Origin: PALSA-1006 sp036171275
Lineage (GTDB): Bacteria; Pseudomonadota; Gammaproteobacteria; Burkholderiales; Gallionellaceae
NCBI GenBank assembly: GCA_036171275.1
Contig: JAVHQT010000016.1
Coordinates: 1-57,500, forward strand
DNA: 57,500 bases
Direction: 5' to 3'
The translations under genes were made by a program, and so were the position numbers. The notes under the pieces are model-generated. The model ran no database searches and was not told the DNA's origin. It was given only the letters and a program-made list of their open reading frames with translations. Below are positions 25,100-33,742 of the stretch, piece by piece. How positions within the stretch are numbered: position 1 is the first letter of the stretch; every line of letters starts with the position of its first letter.

Positions 25100-26032
25100 T
25101 TAAGCGCGCTCTGCAATCCGTTCACCTAAGAGTCCTGACGGTTTAAACATCAGGACGGCGATAAGGACTAAAAAGGCGAACACATCTTGGTAGTTACTGC
25201 CGAAGAAGCCGCCGCTCAGGTCGCCGATATAACCTGCCCCTAGGCTTTCAATTAAACCCAACACGATGCCACCCACCATCGCGCCGCGCAGGTTACCGAT
25301 GCCACCCAACACGGCGGCGGTGAAGGCTTTAAGCCCCAGCATAAAGCCCATGTAGTAATGCACGATGCCGTAATTGGCGCTGACCATGAAACCGGCTACA
25401 GCGGCCAGTGCCGAGCCGAGCATAAAGGTGATGGAGATAACTTGGTTGCTGTCCACGCCCATTAAGGTGGCGGCTGCGGGATTTTCGGCGACGGCGCGCA
25501 TGGCGCGACCGAGCTTAGTGCGATGCACCAGCAGGAGCAATCCTGTCATCATGCTCAATGCAATCAAGATGATCGCAATTTGCACATCGGTAATTATTGC
25601 GCCGCCCAGCGCGTGTAATTGGTTGCTAAACGGTAGCGGGAAAGCATGATATTCGCGTCCCCAAAGCATCATCGCCAGATTTTGCAAGACGATAGAAACG
25701 CCGATGGCTGTGATGAGCGGGGCTAATCTGGGCGCATGGCGTAGCGGGCGATAAGCGATGCGTTCGATGCCCGCGCCCAAGGCCATGCAAACGGCTATTG
25801 CCAGTAACAAACTAATCAACACCGCTAACACTGGCGCAATCGCGCTGGCTAATAAAGCTTGCAAAACGGTCAATGCCACCATCGCGCCGACCATCACCAC
25901 TTCGCCGTGGGCAAAATTGATTAAGCCGAGAATGCCATACACCATGGTGTAGCCGAGCGCGACTAAGGCATAGACGCTACCTTGCACCAAGCCGTTGACG
26001 ATTTGCTGAACAAAAATATCTAAATTAAACAT
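25100..26032 (-). CDS. livH: Branched-chain amino-acid ABC transporter permease, LivH type
   Basis: 310 residues with about eight membrane helices. The LivH signatures GSVYALVALGYTMVYGILGLINFAHGE and FTAAVLGGIGNLRGAMVGG regions are clear. It forms half of the membrane channel of a high-affinity importer. The binding-protein gene lies 31 nt upstream in the same direction. The partner genes livM, livG and livF are not downstream; a 244-nt spacer and the amidase gene follow, so they must be elsewhere. Confidence 0.93.
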   Translation of the reverse strand: MFNLDIFVQQIVNGLVQGSVYALVALGYTMVYGILGLINFAHGEVVMVGAMVALTVLQALLASAIAPVLAVLISLLLAIAVCMALGAGIERIAYRPLRHAPRLAPLITAIGVSIVLQNLAMMLWGREYHAFPLPFSNQLHALGGAIITDVQIAIILIALSMMTGLLLLVHRTKLGRAMRAVAENPAAATLMGVDSNQVISITFMLGSALAAVAGFMVSANYGIVHYYMGFMLGLKAFTAAVLGGIGNLRGAMVGGIVLGLIESLGAGYIGDLSGGFFGSNYQDVFAFLVLIAVLMFKPSGLLGERIAERA

Positions 26033-26063
26033 GGCGTTACGTTTTTTTGAGAACGACGCGAAT

Positions 26064-27230
26064 TTACTTCGCCGTCGCGCCGACGGTTTCTAGCGCTTGC
26101 CATTTGCCTTGGCGCACTTGATACAGTGTCACTGCGCCATTTTGCAAATCACCCTGCGCATCAAACGCGATATTGGCGGTGACACCTGAGTGCGTCACTT
26201 TGCCCAACAACGGCAGATACTTTGCTGGATCAGCAGAATTAGCTTGCTGCATGGCGGCAATCATCACGTTCACCGCATCATAGCAATACGGCGCGTAAAG
26301 CTGAATCGGCTGCTTAAATTTCGCCTGATAGCGGTTAGCAAAGTCGCGTCCGTTCGGCATCGCATCGAGTGGTACGCCGGGCAAGCTCGCCAGCGCACCT
26401 TCTGCCGCCGCGCCGGCATTTTCAATCAGTTTGGGCGTGTAACCGCCATCGCCCATCATAAATTGCGTGTTCATACCCAGCGCCCGCAACTGTTTCAGCA
26501 TCGGTGCGCCTTGCGGATCCATGCCGCCGAAGAAAATCAGATCTGGCTGCTTACCTTTAATCGACGTCAACAGGGAGGCAAAATCAATCGCTTTGTCCGT
26601 GGTGTATTGGCGCGAAACAATTTGCGCCCCGCCGTCCGTGGCAACGCGGACAAATTCATCGGCAATCCCTTGTCCGTAAGCGGTGCGGTCATCCAGCACG
26701 GCAATCCGTTTCGCGCCCAATTTTTTCACCGCATACTCACCCAACGCTTTGCCTTGTTGCGCATCGTTTGCCATCACGCGGAACGCGGTGTTAAAGTTTT
26801 GCGTGGTATAGGCGACGGCGGTGGCGGAAGGTGAAATTTGCGGAATACCGTTGTCGTGATAAATGCGCGACGCGGGAATGGTGGTGCCGGAATTCAAATG
26901 TCCAATCACGCCGTTCACTTTCGCGTCCACCAGTTTTTGCGCCACGATGGTGGCGGTTTTTGGGTCGGTTTGGTCGTCTTCGCTCAACAATTCGAAGCGT
27001 ACTTTTTTGCCGCCGATGCTAATGCCTTTGGCGTTGGCATCTTCAATCGCCATGCGCGTGCCGTTTTCGTTGTCTTTACCAATATGGGCTTGAGGCCCAG
27101 TCAGCGGCGCAACCGCACCAATTAAAATAACCGTTTCATCGGCAGGATTGGCACTAGCGGAAGTATCGGTTTTGTTGCAAGCGCCTAAAAAACTGACGAT
27201 GATTAACAGCAATAATGTACGGAATAACAT
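26064..27230 (-). CDS. livK: Branched-chain amino-acid ABC transporter substrate-binding lipoprotein
   Basis: 388 residues. It opens with a lipoprotein signal (LFRTLLLLIIVSFLGAC, lipobox LGAC), so it should be anchored through Cys21 and not free in the periplasm. The mature part is a Leu/Ile/Val-binding type I fold: IGAVAPLTGPQAHIGKDNENGTRMA, then VNGVIGHLNSGTTIPASRIYHD. I chose the ATG at 27230 because the frame upstream adds a non-signal extension. The ligand may be branched-chain amino acids or a related compound. Confidence 0.9.
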   Translation of the reverse strand: MLFRTLLLLIIVSFLGACNKTDTSASANPADETVILIGAVAPLTGPQAHIGKDNENGTRMAIEDANAKGISIGGKKVRFELLSEDDQTDPKTATIVAQKLVDAKVNGVIGHLNSGTTIPASRIYHDNGIPQISPSATAVAYTTQNFNTAFRVMANDAQQGKALGEYAVKKLGAKRIAVLDDRTAYGQGIADEFVRVATDGGAQIVSRQYTTDKAIDFASLLTSIKGKQPDLIFFGGMDPQGAPMLKQLRALGMNTQFMMGDGGYTPKLIENAGAAAEGALASLPGVPLDAMPNGRDFANRYQAKFKQPIQLYAPYCYDAVNVMIAAMQQANSADPAKYLPLLGKVTHSGVTANIAFDAQGDLQNGAVTLYQVRQGKWQALETVGATAK

Positions 27231-27301
27231 GGCAAACACTCCAAAAAAAGGCGGGCGGATTATGCGTAGCAGCGTAAAACTTGTCAATTTAAGCCCAGAA
27301 G

Positions 27302-27775
27302 TTAAAGCTCATGATCCACCAATCTGCCGACAGCCAACCGCAAACGACGCGACAAACTGACCGCGACACTGCGCAAAACTTTTGCACCAATTCGCGGCTG
27401 TTCTTGCAGCATGGCGTCCATCGCGCTTTTCGATAAGGTTAGCAACACGCACGCTTCTTCGGCAACACAGCTAGCAGAGCGCCGTTCTCCATCCAGCACC
27501 GCCATTTCGCCAAAGGTGCGATCTTTGCCGAGCGAAGCCATTATAACATCTTGATTATATTGATTTTTCTTCAAAACCTGCACGCGACCTTCATAAATAA
27601 TCCCCATGAACGTGCCGTTATCCCCTTCTTTAAAAATCAACTCATTTTCTTGAATTCGACTAATGCCAAAGTGTCGTGCAACCGCCTGAATTTCAAAAAA
27701 AGGTAAATAGTTGAACAAGTCACATTCAGCCAACATCGTAGTAATTTCATCAATTAAAGCAGTAGATTGAGTCAT
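27302..27775 (-). CDS. Cyclic-nucleotide-binding-domain protein without DNA-binding domain
   Basis: 157 residues, a single CRP-type beta-barrel: LIFKEGDNGTFMGIIYEGRVQVL, then GKDRTFGEMAVLDGERRSASCVA, resembling the phosphate-binding cassette. No helix-turn-helix follows, so it is not a transcription factor of the usual kind. It may work by binding a partner. It is divergent from lnt (77 nt apart). A motif at 27544-27559 lies inside its coding sequence. Confidence 0.85.
   Translation of the reverse strand: MTQSTALIDEITTMLAECDLFNYLPFFEIQAVARHFGISRIQENELIFKEGDNGTFMGIIYEGRVQVLKKNQYNQDVIMASLGKDRTFGEMAVLDGERRSASCVAEEACVLLTLSKSAMDAMLQEQPRIGAKVLRSVAVSLSRRLRLAVGRLVDHEL
27544..27559 (-). promoter_or_regulatory. 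IHF-like repeat motif inside a coding sequence
   Basis: On the minus strand TATAATCAAGATGTTA, one base off the repeat consensus, with GAAGAAAAATCAA upstream. It is the sense strand of the cyclic-nucleotide-binding gene. Positions 27544-27586 also resemble 33991-34033 in nudB. Confidence 0.5.
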
Positions 27776-27816
27776 AGCAGACCAGCAGAAATTTAAGGAC
27801 GCGGGAACTTACACCG

Positions 27817-27822
27817 TATAAT
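27817..27822 (+). promoter_or_regulatory. Probable -10 box for lnt
   Basis: A perfect TATAAT lies 31 nt before the GTG start of lnt. No convincing -35 hexamer was found at 16-18 nt, so it is a weak call. Confidence 0.4.
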
Positions 27823-27852
27823 TCAGGGAATCAACCTCTTGAACCGCATTTT

Positions 27853-29331
27853 GTGAACACACTTCGCTTAAGATTTTTATTCCTTGCGCTTTTTGCCGGC
27901 GCTTTGACAGTGGGCGGTTTCGCGCCTTGGGGCCTGTTTCCCCTGCCCGTTTTCAGCTTGGCGTTATTGTTTTGGCTTTGGCATCAGACTAAAACAGCCG
28001 CGCAGGCCGCCGCGTTAGGCTTGGCTTTTGGCTTAGGACTTTTCGGCGCTGGCATCGGCTGGATTTACATCGCACTAAACCAATTTGGCGAGATGCCACC
28101 CGCACTCGCCTTCCTCGCTACGTTATTATTTGTGTCGTTTTATGCTTTGTTTCCGGCGGGTGTGGGCTGGCTACAAGCCAAACTTCGTTTGCCGTACTGG
28201 CTAAAAAACGCCTTACTATTGCCGATTTTTTGGGTCGCAGCAGAATTATTGCGCGGCTATTTATTCGGTGGATTTCCTTGGTTAGTGCTGGGTTACTCAC
28301 AAGTTCCGCTCAGTCCACTCGCCGGCTACGCCCCTATTTTTGGCGTTTATGGCGTGTCTTTAGCCTTAGCGATGTGCGCCGGCTTAGTGCTGGAGTGGCG
28401 AAAATTGCGCGCTTTTTTGCCGCTACTTGCCCTCATTTTAGTCGGTGCCGGTTTGCAAAAAATAACCTGGACGCAACCGCTAGGCGCTTTAACGCGCGTC
28501 AGTTTGCTGCAAGGCAATGTCGCGCAAGACCAAAAATTTGCCGATGGACAATTAGATTTATCCCTAAATCGCTATCAAGCGCTAATCGAGCAAAGCACAG
28601 CGCAACTCATCGTGCTGCCTGAAACCGCCCTGCCCATACTGCGCAACGAATTACCCAGCGATTACCGAGAGAAAGTGAGCCAATATGCGCGCAACAATCA
28701 CGCTGACGTGTTAATTGGCGGCTTTGAACAAGAAGCGGGTAAAATTTATAACACCATGTATTCATTGGGTATTTCACCCAATCAAGCCTATCGAAAAAAT
28801 CATCTAGTGCCGTTCGGCGAATTCATTCCCTTACGCTCAGTTTTTGGCTGGCTCATCACTGATTTTCTCAACATTCCCATGTCGGATCAGTCTAGCGGGG
28901 GTACAGAACAAGCCTTATTACAGCTGGCAGGGCAAAAAATTGCGCTGAATATTTGCTTTGAAGACGGCTTCGGCGAAGAAATTATTCGTAGCTTGCCGCA
29001 AGCTACGTTGCTACTGAATACGAGTAATGATGCGTGGTATGGCGAATCGTCAGCGGCCATCCAACACAATCAAATCAGCCAAATGCGTGCTTTAGAAACC
29101 GGACGAATGCTGTTGCGCGCCACGAATACCGGTGTCACCTCAGTCATCGACCGTGACGGAAAAATGATGCAACAACTGGCAGAACACAGCGTCGGTATTC
29201 TGACTGCGGACATACAGGGCTACGTTGGCACTACCCCTTATATACGCTGGGGAAACAACGGAATTTTTGCACTACTGCTGATTCTATTTGGCCTTGTTTT
29301 CGCGCTTCGGGCACGAAAACTAAAGACATGA
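27853..29331 (+). CDS. lnt: Apolipoprotein N-acyltransferase
   Basis: 492 residues. About six hydrophobic helices occupy residues 1-200, followed by a periplasmic nitrilase-type domain with the catalytic Glu (LPETALP), Lys (YRKNHLVPFGEF) and Cys (NICFEDGF), and a last membrane helix. It adds the third acyl chain to lipoproteins at the periplasmic side of the inner membrane. The GTG at 27853 gives the best fit to the family N-terminus. Gene end and the GIY-YIG ATG overlap by 4 nt. Confidence 0.96.
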   Translation: MNTLRLRFLFLALFAGALTVGGFAPWGLFPLPVFSLALLFWLWHQTKTAAQAAALGLAFGLGLFGAGIGWIYIALNQFGEMPPALAFLATLLFVSFYALFPAGVGWLQAKLRLPYWLKNALLLPIFWVAAELLRGYLFGGFPWLVLGYSQVPLSPLAGYAPIFGVYGVSLALAMCAGLVLEWRKLRAFLPLLALILVGAGLQKITWTQPLGALTRVSLLQGNVAQDQKFADGQLDLSLNRYQALIEQSTAQLIVLPETALPILRNELPSDYREKVSQYARNNHADVLIGGFEQEAGKIYNTMYSLGISPNQAYRKNHLVPFGEFIPLRSVFGWLITDFLNIPMSDQSSGGTEQALLQLAGQKIALNICFEDGFGEEIIRSLPQATLLLNTSNDAWYGESSAAIQHNQISQMRALETGRMLLRATNTGVTSVIDRDGKMMQQLAEHSVGILTADIQGYVGTTPYIRWGNNGIFALLLILFGLVFALRARKLKT

Positions 29332-29582
29332 ATTGGGTCTGCTATTTACTGCACTGCGCGGACGGCACGTTGTATTGCGGTATCAGCAATCAGCTGGAAA
29401 AACGGCTCGCCGCACATAACATGGGCGAAGGCGCAAAATACACGCGCGGCCGAACCCCTGTTATGTTGGTTTATCAAGAAAATTGCGAAGATAAATCAGC
29501 TGCATTGAAACGCGAATGGCAAATCAAACAATTAAGTCGTGAGCAAAAATGGGCGCTTTGCCAGCCGCCCCAATCCAGCTGA
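29328..29582 (+). CDS. Small GIY-YIG nuclease-fold protein (UPF0213/YhbQ type)
   Basis: 84 residues: WVCYLLHCADGTLYCGISNQ carries the fold's two conserved Tyr motifs in altered form (CYLLHC, YCGISN), then AAHNMGEGAKYTRGRTP and the helix ALKREWQIKQLSR. The family function is uncertain. It is probably translationally coupled to lnt by its ATGA overlap. Followed by repeat-rich DNA. Confidence 0.85.
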   Translation: MNWVCYLLHCADGTLYCGISNQLEKRLAAHNMGEGAKYTRGRTPVMLVYQENCEDKSAALKREWQIKQLSREQKWALCQPPQSS

Positions 29583-29667
29583 GTAATGCGTAACTTGCCA
29601 TGCAAAGACCCTAACTTAGCCCCCAAAAAAATGTTGTCTGCTGTCATCACAAACAATCCGCGACTCT

Positions 29668-29704
29668 TTCCCCTTCATTTGAAGGGGTGGCAGGCACAGC
29701 CTGA
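29668..29704 (+). repeat. Dispersed repeat family A, copy 1
   Basis: It starts with the palindrome CCCCTTCATTTGAAGGGG, then TGGCAGGC, then ACAGCCTGA. The first 28 bases are identical to copy 2, 66 bp downstream. Confidence 0.85.
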
Positions 29705-29733
29705 GCGGCGTTAAATGCCAGCGCTTGACTCAA

Positions 29734-29770
29734 TTCCCCTTCATTTGAAGGGGTGGCAGGCGCAGCCTGA
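29734..29770 (+). repeat. Dispersed repeat family A, copy 2
   Basis: Identical to copy 1 over TTCCCC..TGGCAGGC, then GCAGCCTGA. It is followed by CGGGGTAG, a tail shared with the inverted third copy at 37701-37744. Confidence 0.85.
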
Positions 29771-29827
29771 CGGGGTAGTCGGGTTTTAAGTGCCCTTATT
29801 GCAACGCAAGCGCCGGTCATCAAGCTT

Positions 29828-29932
29828 GGTTCAACCAGCTCTCCTCGGTTTATCAAAGGGCTGTGCTGCGGAACTTCAGCGCCTTTTAGCCATACCCTAG
29901 CGCTTGCCGGCGCACCACGAACGAAATAAATC
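29828..29932 (+). repeat. Dispersed intergenic repeat, family B, copy 2
   Basis: GGTTCAACCAGCTCTC ... CGGCGCACCACGAAC; the partner of 17398-17512. Divergence suggests old copies of a non-coding element. Confidence 0.65.
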
Positions 29933-29978
29933 AGCGCTTTTCTACATTTTTTGCAGCGGCTCGAAAAAAATCTGGCTG

Positions 29979-30878
29979 CTAATGCTGAAATTGCCCTGCC
30001 AACAAACGCGCAATCGTGTCATCAAACAAGCCAAATAAATCACTTGCGCCGTCCGAGCCTCCCACCGTAAACGGCAGTACCACCGCAGCGATATGCGCCC
30101 GTTCCGCAATCCATTCCGAGGGTCTTGGGTTTTGATACGCGGCGCGGATAACCATCTTTATTCGGCTATTCTGCAATAAAATCAATACCTTAGACAAATG
30201 CGTCACGCTGGGCTCCATGCCTGGTTTTGGCTCTAACGACGTCATTTCTTTTAAGCCCAACCAAGCGTTTAAATACGGAAAAGCCTGATGCTGCACCAGA
30301 ATACTCACCCCTTTTAGTGGTGCGCTTTGCTGCTGCCAGCGCGTTAACGCTGCCTGCCATTTGCGTGTAAAAATTTGCAAACGCAGCTCATACAACGCCG
30401 TATTCTGCGGATCTAATTGACTCAATCGTGCCGACAACGCTTTAGCAATCGCAGGATAACTCGGCGCATCCAACTGAATATGCGGATTGCCGGCTTCATG
30501 CACGTCGCCATCGGCACGGTCTAAACGCGTCGGCACGTCTAACATTTTGACGAAGCGAGACACCTCAAAATAACCCACGTTTCCCGGTTGCAGTGCATTA
30601 TTGGCCGCCTCGCGCAACACCACCGGCAACCACGCCATTTCCAATTCGGCACCGGTGCAAACCAGCAACTGCGCTTGGCGCGCTCTGACAATTAAACTGG
30701 GGCGCGCTTCAATGCGGTGCGGGTCTTGCAAGGCATTGGTGGCGGAATAAATTCGGGCTTTATCGCCCGCCAATTCTTGCACCAGCGCTGCCCATTCCGG
30801 TTCGCAGGTGAAGACATTTAAAGCAAAAACAGAATGACTGAATAAGACTAAGGTGAATGCAAATAGAATTCTTTTCAT
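29979..30878 (-). CDS. Periplasmic metal-binding protein, ZnuA/TroA family
   Basis: 299 residues with a cleavable signal peptide (ILFAFTLVLFSHSVFA). Candidate metal ligands sit where the family has them: DPHRIEARPS, a HEAGNPH stretch, VQHQAFPY, and a late acidic residue in SDGASDLFGLFDD. The long His-rich loop of many ZnuA proteins is absent. AGGA precedes the ATG. No permease or ATPase gene is adjacent; instead an outer-membrane barrel lies upstream, so the three genes 29979-32558 look like a metal (zinc or manganese) uptake unit. Confidence 0.85.
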   Translation of the reverse strand: MKRILFAFTLVLFSHSVFALNVFTCEPEWAALVQELAGDKARIYSATNALQDPHRIEARPSLIVRARQAQLLVCTGAELEMAWLPVVLREAANNALQPGNVGYFEVSRFVKMLDVPTRLDRADGDVHEAGNPHIQLDAPSYPAIAKALSARLSQLDPQNTALYELRLQIFTRKWQAALTRWQQQSAPLKGVSILVQHQAFPYLNAWLGLKEMTSLEPKPGMEPSVTHLSKVLILLQNSRIKMVIRAAYQNPRPSEWIAERAHIAAVVLPFTVGGSDGASDLFGLFDDTIARLLAGQFQH

Positions 30879-30974
30879 AATTTTTCCTGAATATATAGCG
30901 TAGCCGTGACCAACAGAACTTGATTTTTTCGTCTGCCAACAACAAAATCATCACTCGGAATCGGGGGAAAATGG

Positions 30975-32174
30975 CTAATACTGATGCGCACCGTGTGCCC
31001 CTAAACTCATCATGTATTGAACAAAAACTTGATTATCGGACGCGTTTTGACGCGAATGATCTTGGGCAAATTGCAGCCGTAAACGCGAAAATTCACTCGG
31101 ACTAAAATCCAACATGAGACTGGTGCGAGTCGGTAAAAAAGCGTAGTCGCTGATGACCTTCGTTAAAGTTGCGCCCAATTGTGCAACGCCTGAATCCAAG
31201 CGATCATAACGCGCGCCCATTCGCCAGCGTGGCATAAATTGATACACGCTTTGCACATAAAACCCCGATTGAGTCAGCGCAAAAGTATCGGTGACATTCG
31301 CACCGCCTGTCGCGGTGTTGTAACTCAAATTTCCGCGTTCATCTCGCCTAAAATATTCACCTTGCACCTTGAGATAACGCTCACGAATATTGCCATTCGG
31401 CGCATATTTCCAAATAAAATCAACCCCCGCCGTTCGACTGTCGCCGCTAAATTGATTTGTCAGCAGATTACCCATACTGTCAGGCACATTGGCACTTTCT
31501 GCTTTGACGCGTTGCGTTTGATGCAGCGAGAAACCCAGGCGCCAACTCTGCTCCACACCAATATCATCGCCGATGTGCGCAAATAAAACGCCCATTCCTG
31601 AGCCGTTTTTTGGCGTATTCGTGCCCGGGAAGCCTCGTCCTTTTCCCAGCTCAGCACCGAGTTCGACAAAACGATCAAACGGCGCTAACCACTTGATTTG
31701 CAATCCATCTTCACCTAGTTGGTTATTCCAAAACGTGGCGTATATCAACGGTTGTTCGACGAAATCCCAAGCATGAGCGTGAACTTCATTCAAATAACCT
31801 AAACCCGAGAAGAAACGCCCAAACTTAAGATTGAGTCCATCGCCGAGCGCAGTGCTTTGCACAAACGCATTTTCAACGCTAAAAGTACCCTCCGCACCTA
31901 AGGCCAAAGTTGCCACACCTCTAAAATCGGGGTCGATATTGGCAGCGATGCCTAATTCCGATTCGCCAATGTTAAAACCTTGCGCGTGACCGGGATTCGG
32001 ATTCATCGCAAAACCGGTTGCAGGTGTCGCTGGATCTTGCTGCAATTGAGCATACGTACCCGACAAAATCAAGGAGACGGCCGGATTAAATGCGCCTTCG
32101 TTCGCAGCCATTGAAGGTGCAGCATGGCAAAACCACACCGCAAGCGCGGTGGCTAACACTCTATTTTTAAACAT
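30975..32174 (-). CDS. Outer-membrane beta-barrel (porin-like) protein of a metal-uptake locus
   Basis: 399 residues with a signal peptide (LATALAVWFCHAAPSMA). The mature part has alternating hydrophobic strands, aromatic girdles and no TonB-plug motif that I recognise, and ends in VFVQYMMSLGAHGAHQY. GGAG is 6 nt before the ATG at 32174, so I prefer it over the upstream in-frame start. Location before a ZnuA-like gene suggests metal transport, but I cannot name the family. His residues at the very C-terminus are notable. Confidence 0.75.
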   Translation of the reverse strand: MFKNRVLATALAVWFCHAAPSMAANEGAFNPAVSLILSGTYAQLQQDPATPATGFAMNPNPGHAQGFNIGESELGIAANIDPDFRGVATLALGAEGTFSVENAFVQSTALGDGLNLKFGRFFSGLGYLNEVHAHAWDFVEQPLIYATFWNNQLGEDGLQIKWLAPFDRFVELGAELGKGRGFPGTNTPKNGSGMGVLFAHIGDDIGVEQSWRLGFSLHQTQRVKAESANVPDSMGNLLTNQFSGDSRTAGVDFIWKYAPNGNIRERYLKVQGEYFRRDERGNLSYNTATGGANVTDTFALTQSGFYVQSVYQFMPRWRMGARYDRLDSGVAQLGATLTKVISDYAFLPTRTSLMLDFSPSEFSRLRLQFAQDHSRQNASDNQVFVQYMMSLGAHGAHQY

Positions 32175-32252
32175 GAATTTCTCCAAAAAACTGAATCATA
32201 GGCGAGCTGAATATCAGTCAAGCTGGCATTCAAACGCGCAAAAAAGTGAGTT

Positions 32253-32558
32253 TTATCGGGAGAATGGGGGCGCGCGTGCAGCAAAAGCGCTAAGCGTAGC
32301 GGAAGGTGACCGCTCAAAAAAGGCAAGCTGAAAAGCGTCAGTTAACTCTAAAAGTCCAAAGGAAACCGCCGTACTGCTGGGCGCACCTGCCACTTGCGCA
32401 TACAGCACGCAAAGTTCGCACACCGTATCATGCGGCAAAGATTGATCCTGTTTTTGCTCGGCCAACGCATGACGAATACCATGCGCAGCACCACTTTGCT
32501 GCACGAACAGCAAGGCAAAGGCGAGCAAAAGAGGATAAATAAGACGAGAAATTTTCAT
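32253..32558 (-). CDS. Small exported protein with Cys/His motif, possibly DUF2946-like
   Basis: 101 residues. A signal-like hydrophobic N-terminus (LIYPLLLAFALLFVQQSGAAHG) is followed by HALAEQ and HDTVCELCVLYAQ, a His plus CxxC-type motif. I do not recognise a defined function. It is the first gene of the unit with the barrel and metal-binding protein, 78 nt ahead of the barrel, which suggests a metal-related role. The start could also be the GTG one codon upstream. Confidence 0.6.
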   Translation of the reverse strand: MKISRLIYPLLLAFALLFVQQSGAAHGIRHALAEQKQDQSLPHDTVCELCVLYAQVAGAPSSTAVSFGLLELTDAFQLAFFERSPSATLSAFAARAPPFSR

Positions 32559-32623
32559 CACGAGGTGGACTTTAACACCAATTATACCGATTATTTGCGT
32601 TAACTTAGTTTAAAATAATTCAA

Positions 32624-32639
32624 TATAATCAATGAGTTA
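32624..32639 (+). promoter_or_regulatory. IHF-like repeat motif, exact copy
   Basis: TATAATCAATGAGTTA between the nadA stop and the small exported-protein gene, with TTTAAAATAATTCAA upstream. The first 16 bases equal the copy at 1220. Confidence 0.55.
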
Positions 32640-32644
32640 AACAA

Positions 32645-33742
32645 TTAGACATTGCCAATACCCCGGCTGGGCAATTTAATCTGCTGCGCAAAATCTAACA
32701 TGCGCTGAATCGGTTTCACCGCTTGCGGAATGATTGCTTCCGGCACAAAAACCTCATTCTTACCCGTGCGCAAACATTCCTCTAAATTTCGCAATCCGTT
32801 CATCGCCATCCACGGACAATGACTGCAACTGGTGCAGTTCGCACCGTGTCCGGCAGTGGGTGCTTCGATAAAAATTTTGCTCGGACACAGCGTGCGCATT
32901 TTGTGCAAAATGCCGTTGTCGGTCGCCACAATAAACGTGTTGGCAGTTGATTTTTGCGCGGCTTGAATCAGTTGTGTCGTCGAACCGACCACATCCGCCA
33001 ACTTAACCACCGCCCGTGGTGATTCAGGATGCACCAGCACCAACGCGTTTGGATGCAGCGCTTTCAACTCGATCAATTCTTGCGCTTTATATTCGTCATG
33101 CACGATGCACGCGCCTTGCCACAACAGCATATCCGCGCCTGTTTGTTCTTGCACGTAAGCGCCCAAATGCCGATCGGGCGCCCACAGAATTTTTTTGCCT
33201 TGTTCGTGCAAATGCTTCACTACCGGCAACGCAATCGAACTGGTCACCATCCAATCCGCCCGCGCCTTCACCGCCGCGCTGGTATTGGCATACACCACCA
33301 CCGTGCGTTCGGGATGCGCATCACAAAAAGCCGCGAATTCATCCGCCGGACAACCCAAATCCAGCGAACATTCCGCGTCCAAATCCGGCATTAACACGCG
33401 TTTTTCCGGATTTAAAATTTTCGCCGTTTCACCCATAAAACGCACGCCCGCGACAACAATTGTTTTAGCGGAATGCTGATGCCCGAAATTCGCCATATCC
33501 AGCGAATCAGAAACAATACCGCCGGTTTGTTCGGCCAAATCTTGCAAATCGGGATGCACATAATAATGCGCAACCAGCAGCGCATCGTGCTCGATTAAAA
33601 GTTGCTTAATGCTTGAAATTAAAGCAGATTTTTCGGCCACTCCGAGTTCTTGCGGTTGCTTTGCCCAAGCCTGAGCAGTGTTGCAACGGCTTTGCGCTAA
33701 GTCAGGATGGTCATAGAGGATGGTCATTCTTTGTTCAAACAT
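32645..33742 (-). CDS. nadA: Quinolinate synthase A
   Basis: 365 residues. It condenses iminoaspartate with dihydroxyacetone phosphate to quinolinate in NAD synthesis. Cysteines of the [4Fe-4S] centre are visible (CSLDLGCPADEF; CTSCSHCPWM), as are AHYYVHPDLQDLAE and GVRFMGETAKILNP. It is the last gene of the aspS operon and overlaps nudB by 8 nt. nadB and nadC are not here. Confidence 0.97.
   Translation of the reverse strand: MFEQRMTILYDHPDLAQSRCNTAQAWAKQPQELGVAEKSALISSIKQLLIEHDALLVAHYYVHPDLQDLAEQTGGIVSDSLDMANFGHQHSAKTIVVAGVRFMGETAKILNPEKRVLMPDLDAECSLDLGCPADEFAAFCDAHPERTVVVYANTSAAVKARADWMVTSSIALPVVKHLHEQGKKILWAPDRHLGAYVQEQTGADMLLWQGACIVHDEYKAQELIELKALHPNALVLVHPESPRAVVKLADVVGSTTQLIQAAQKSTANTFIVATDNGILHKMRTLCPSKIFIEAPTAGHGANCTSCSHCPWMAMNGLRNLEECLRTGKNEVFVPEAIIPQAVKPIQRMLDFAQQIKLPSRGIGNV

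Larger units (their letters stand above)
29583..29978. other. 396-bp convergent spacer
   Basis: It lies between GIY-YIG (plus) and the metal-binding gene (minus). Two family-A repeats (29668, 29734) and a family-B copy (29828-29932) fill most of it. No intact gene, RNA gene or T-run terminator was seen. Confidence 0.65.

Noticed and set aside
20444..31034. Plain WATCAANNNNTTR matches at 20444, 23927 and 31022 inside genes
   Set aside because: They lack the GTTA end and TAT start; one or two such matches are expected by chance in a window this size.
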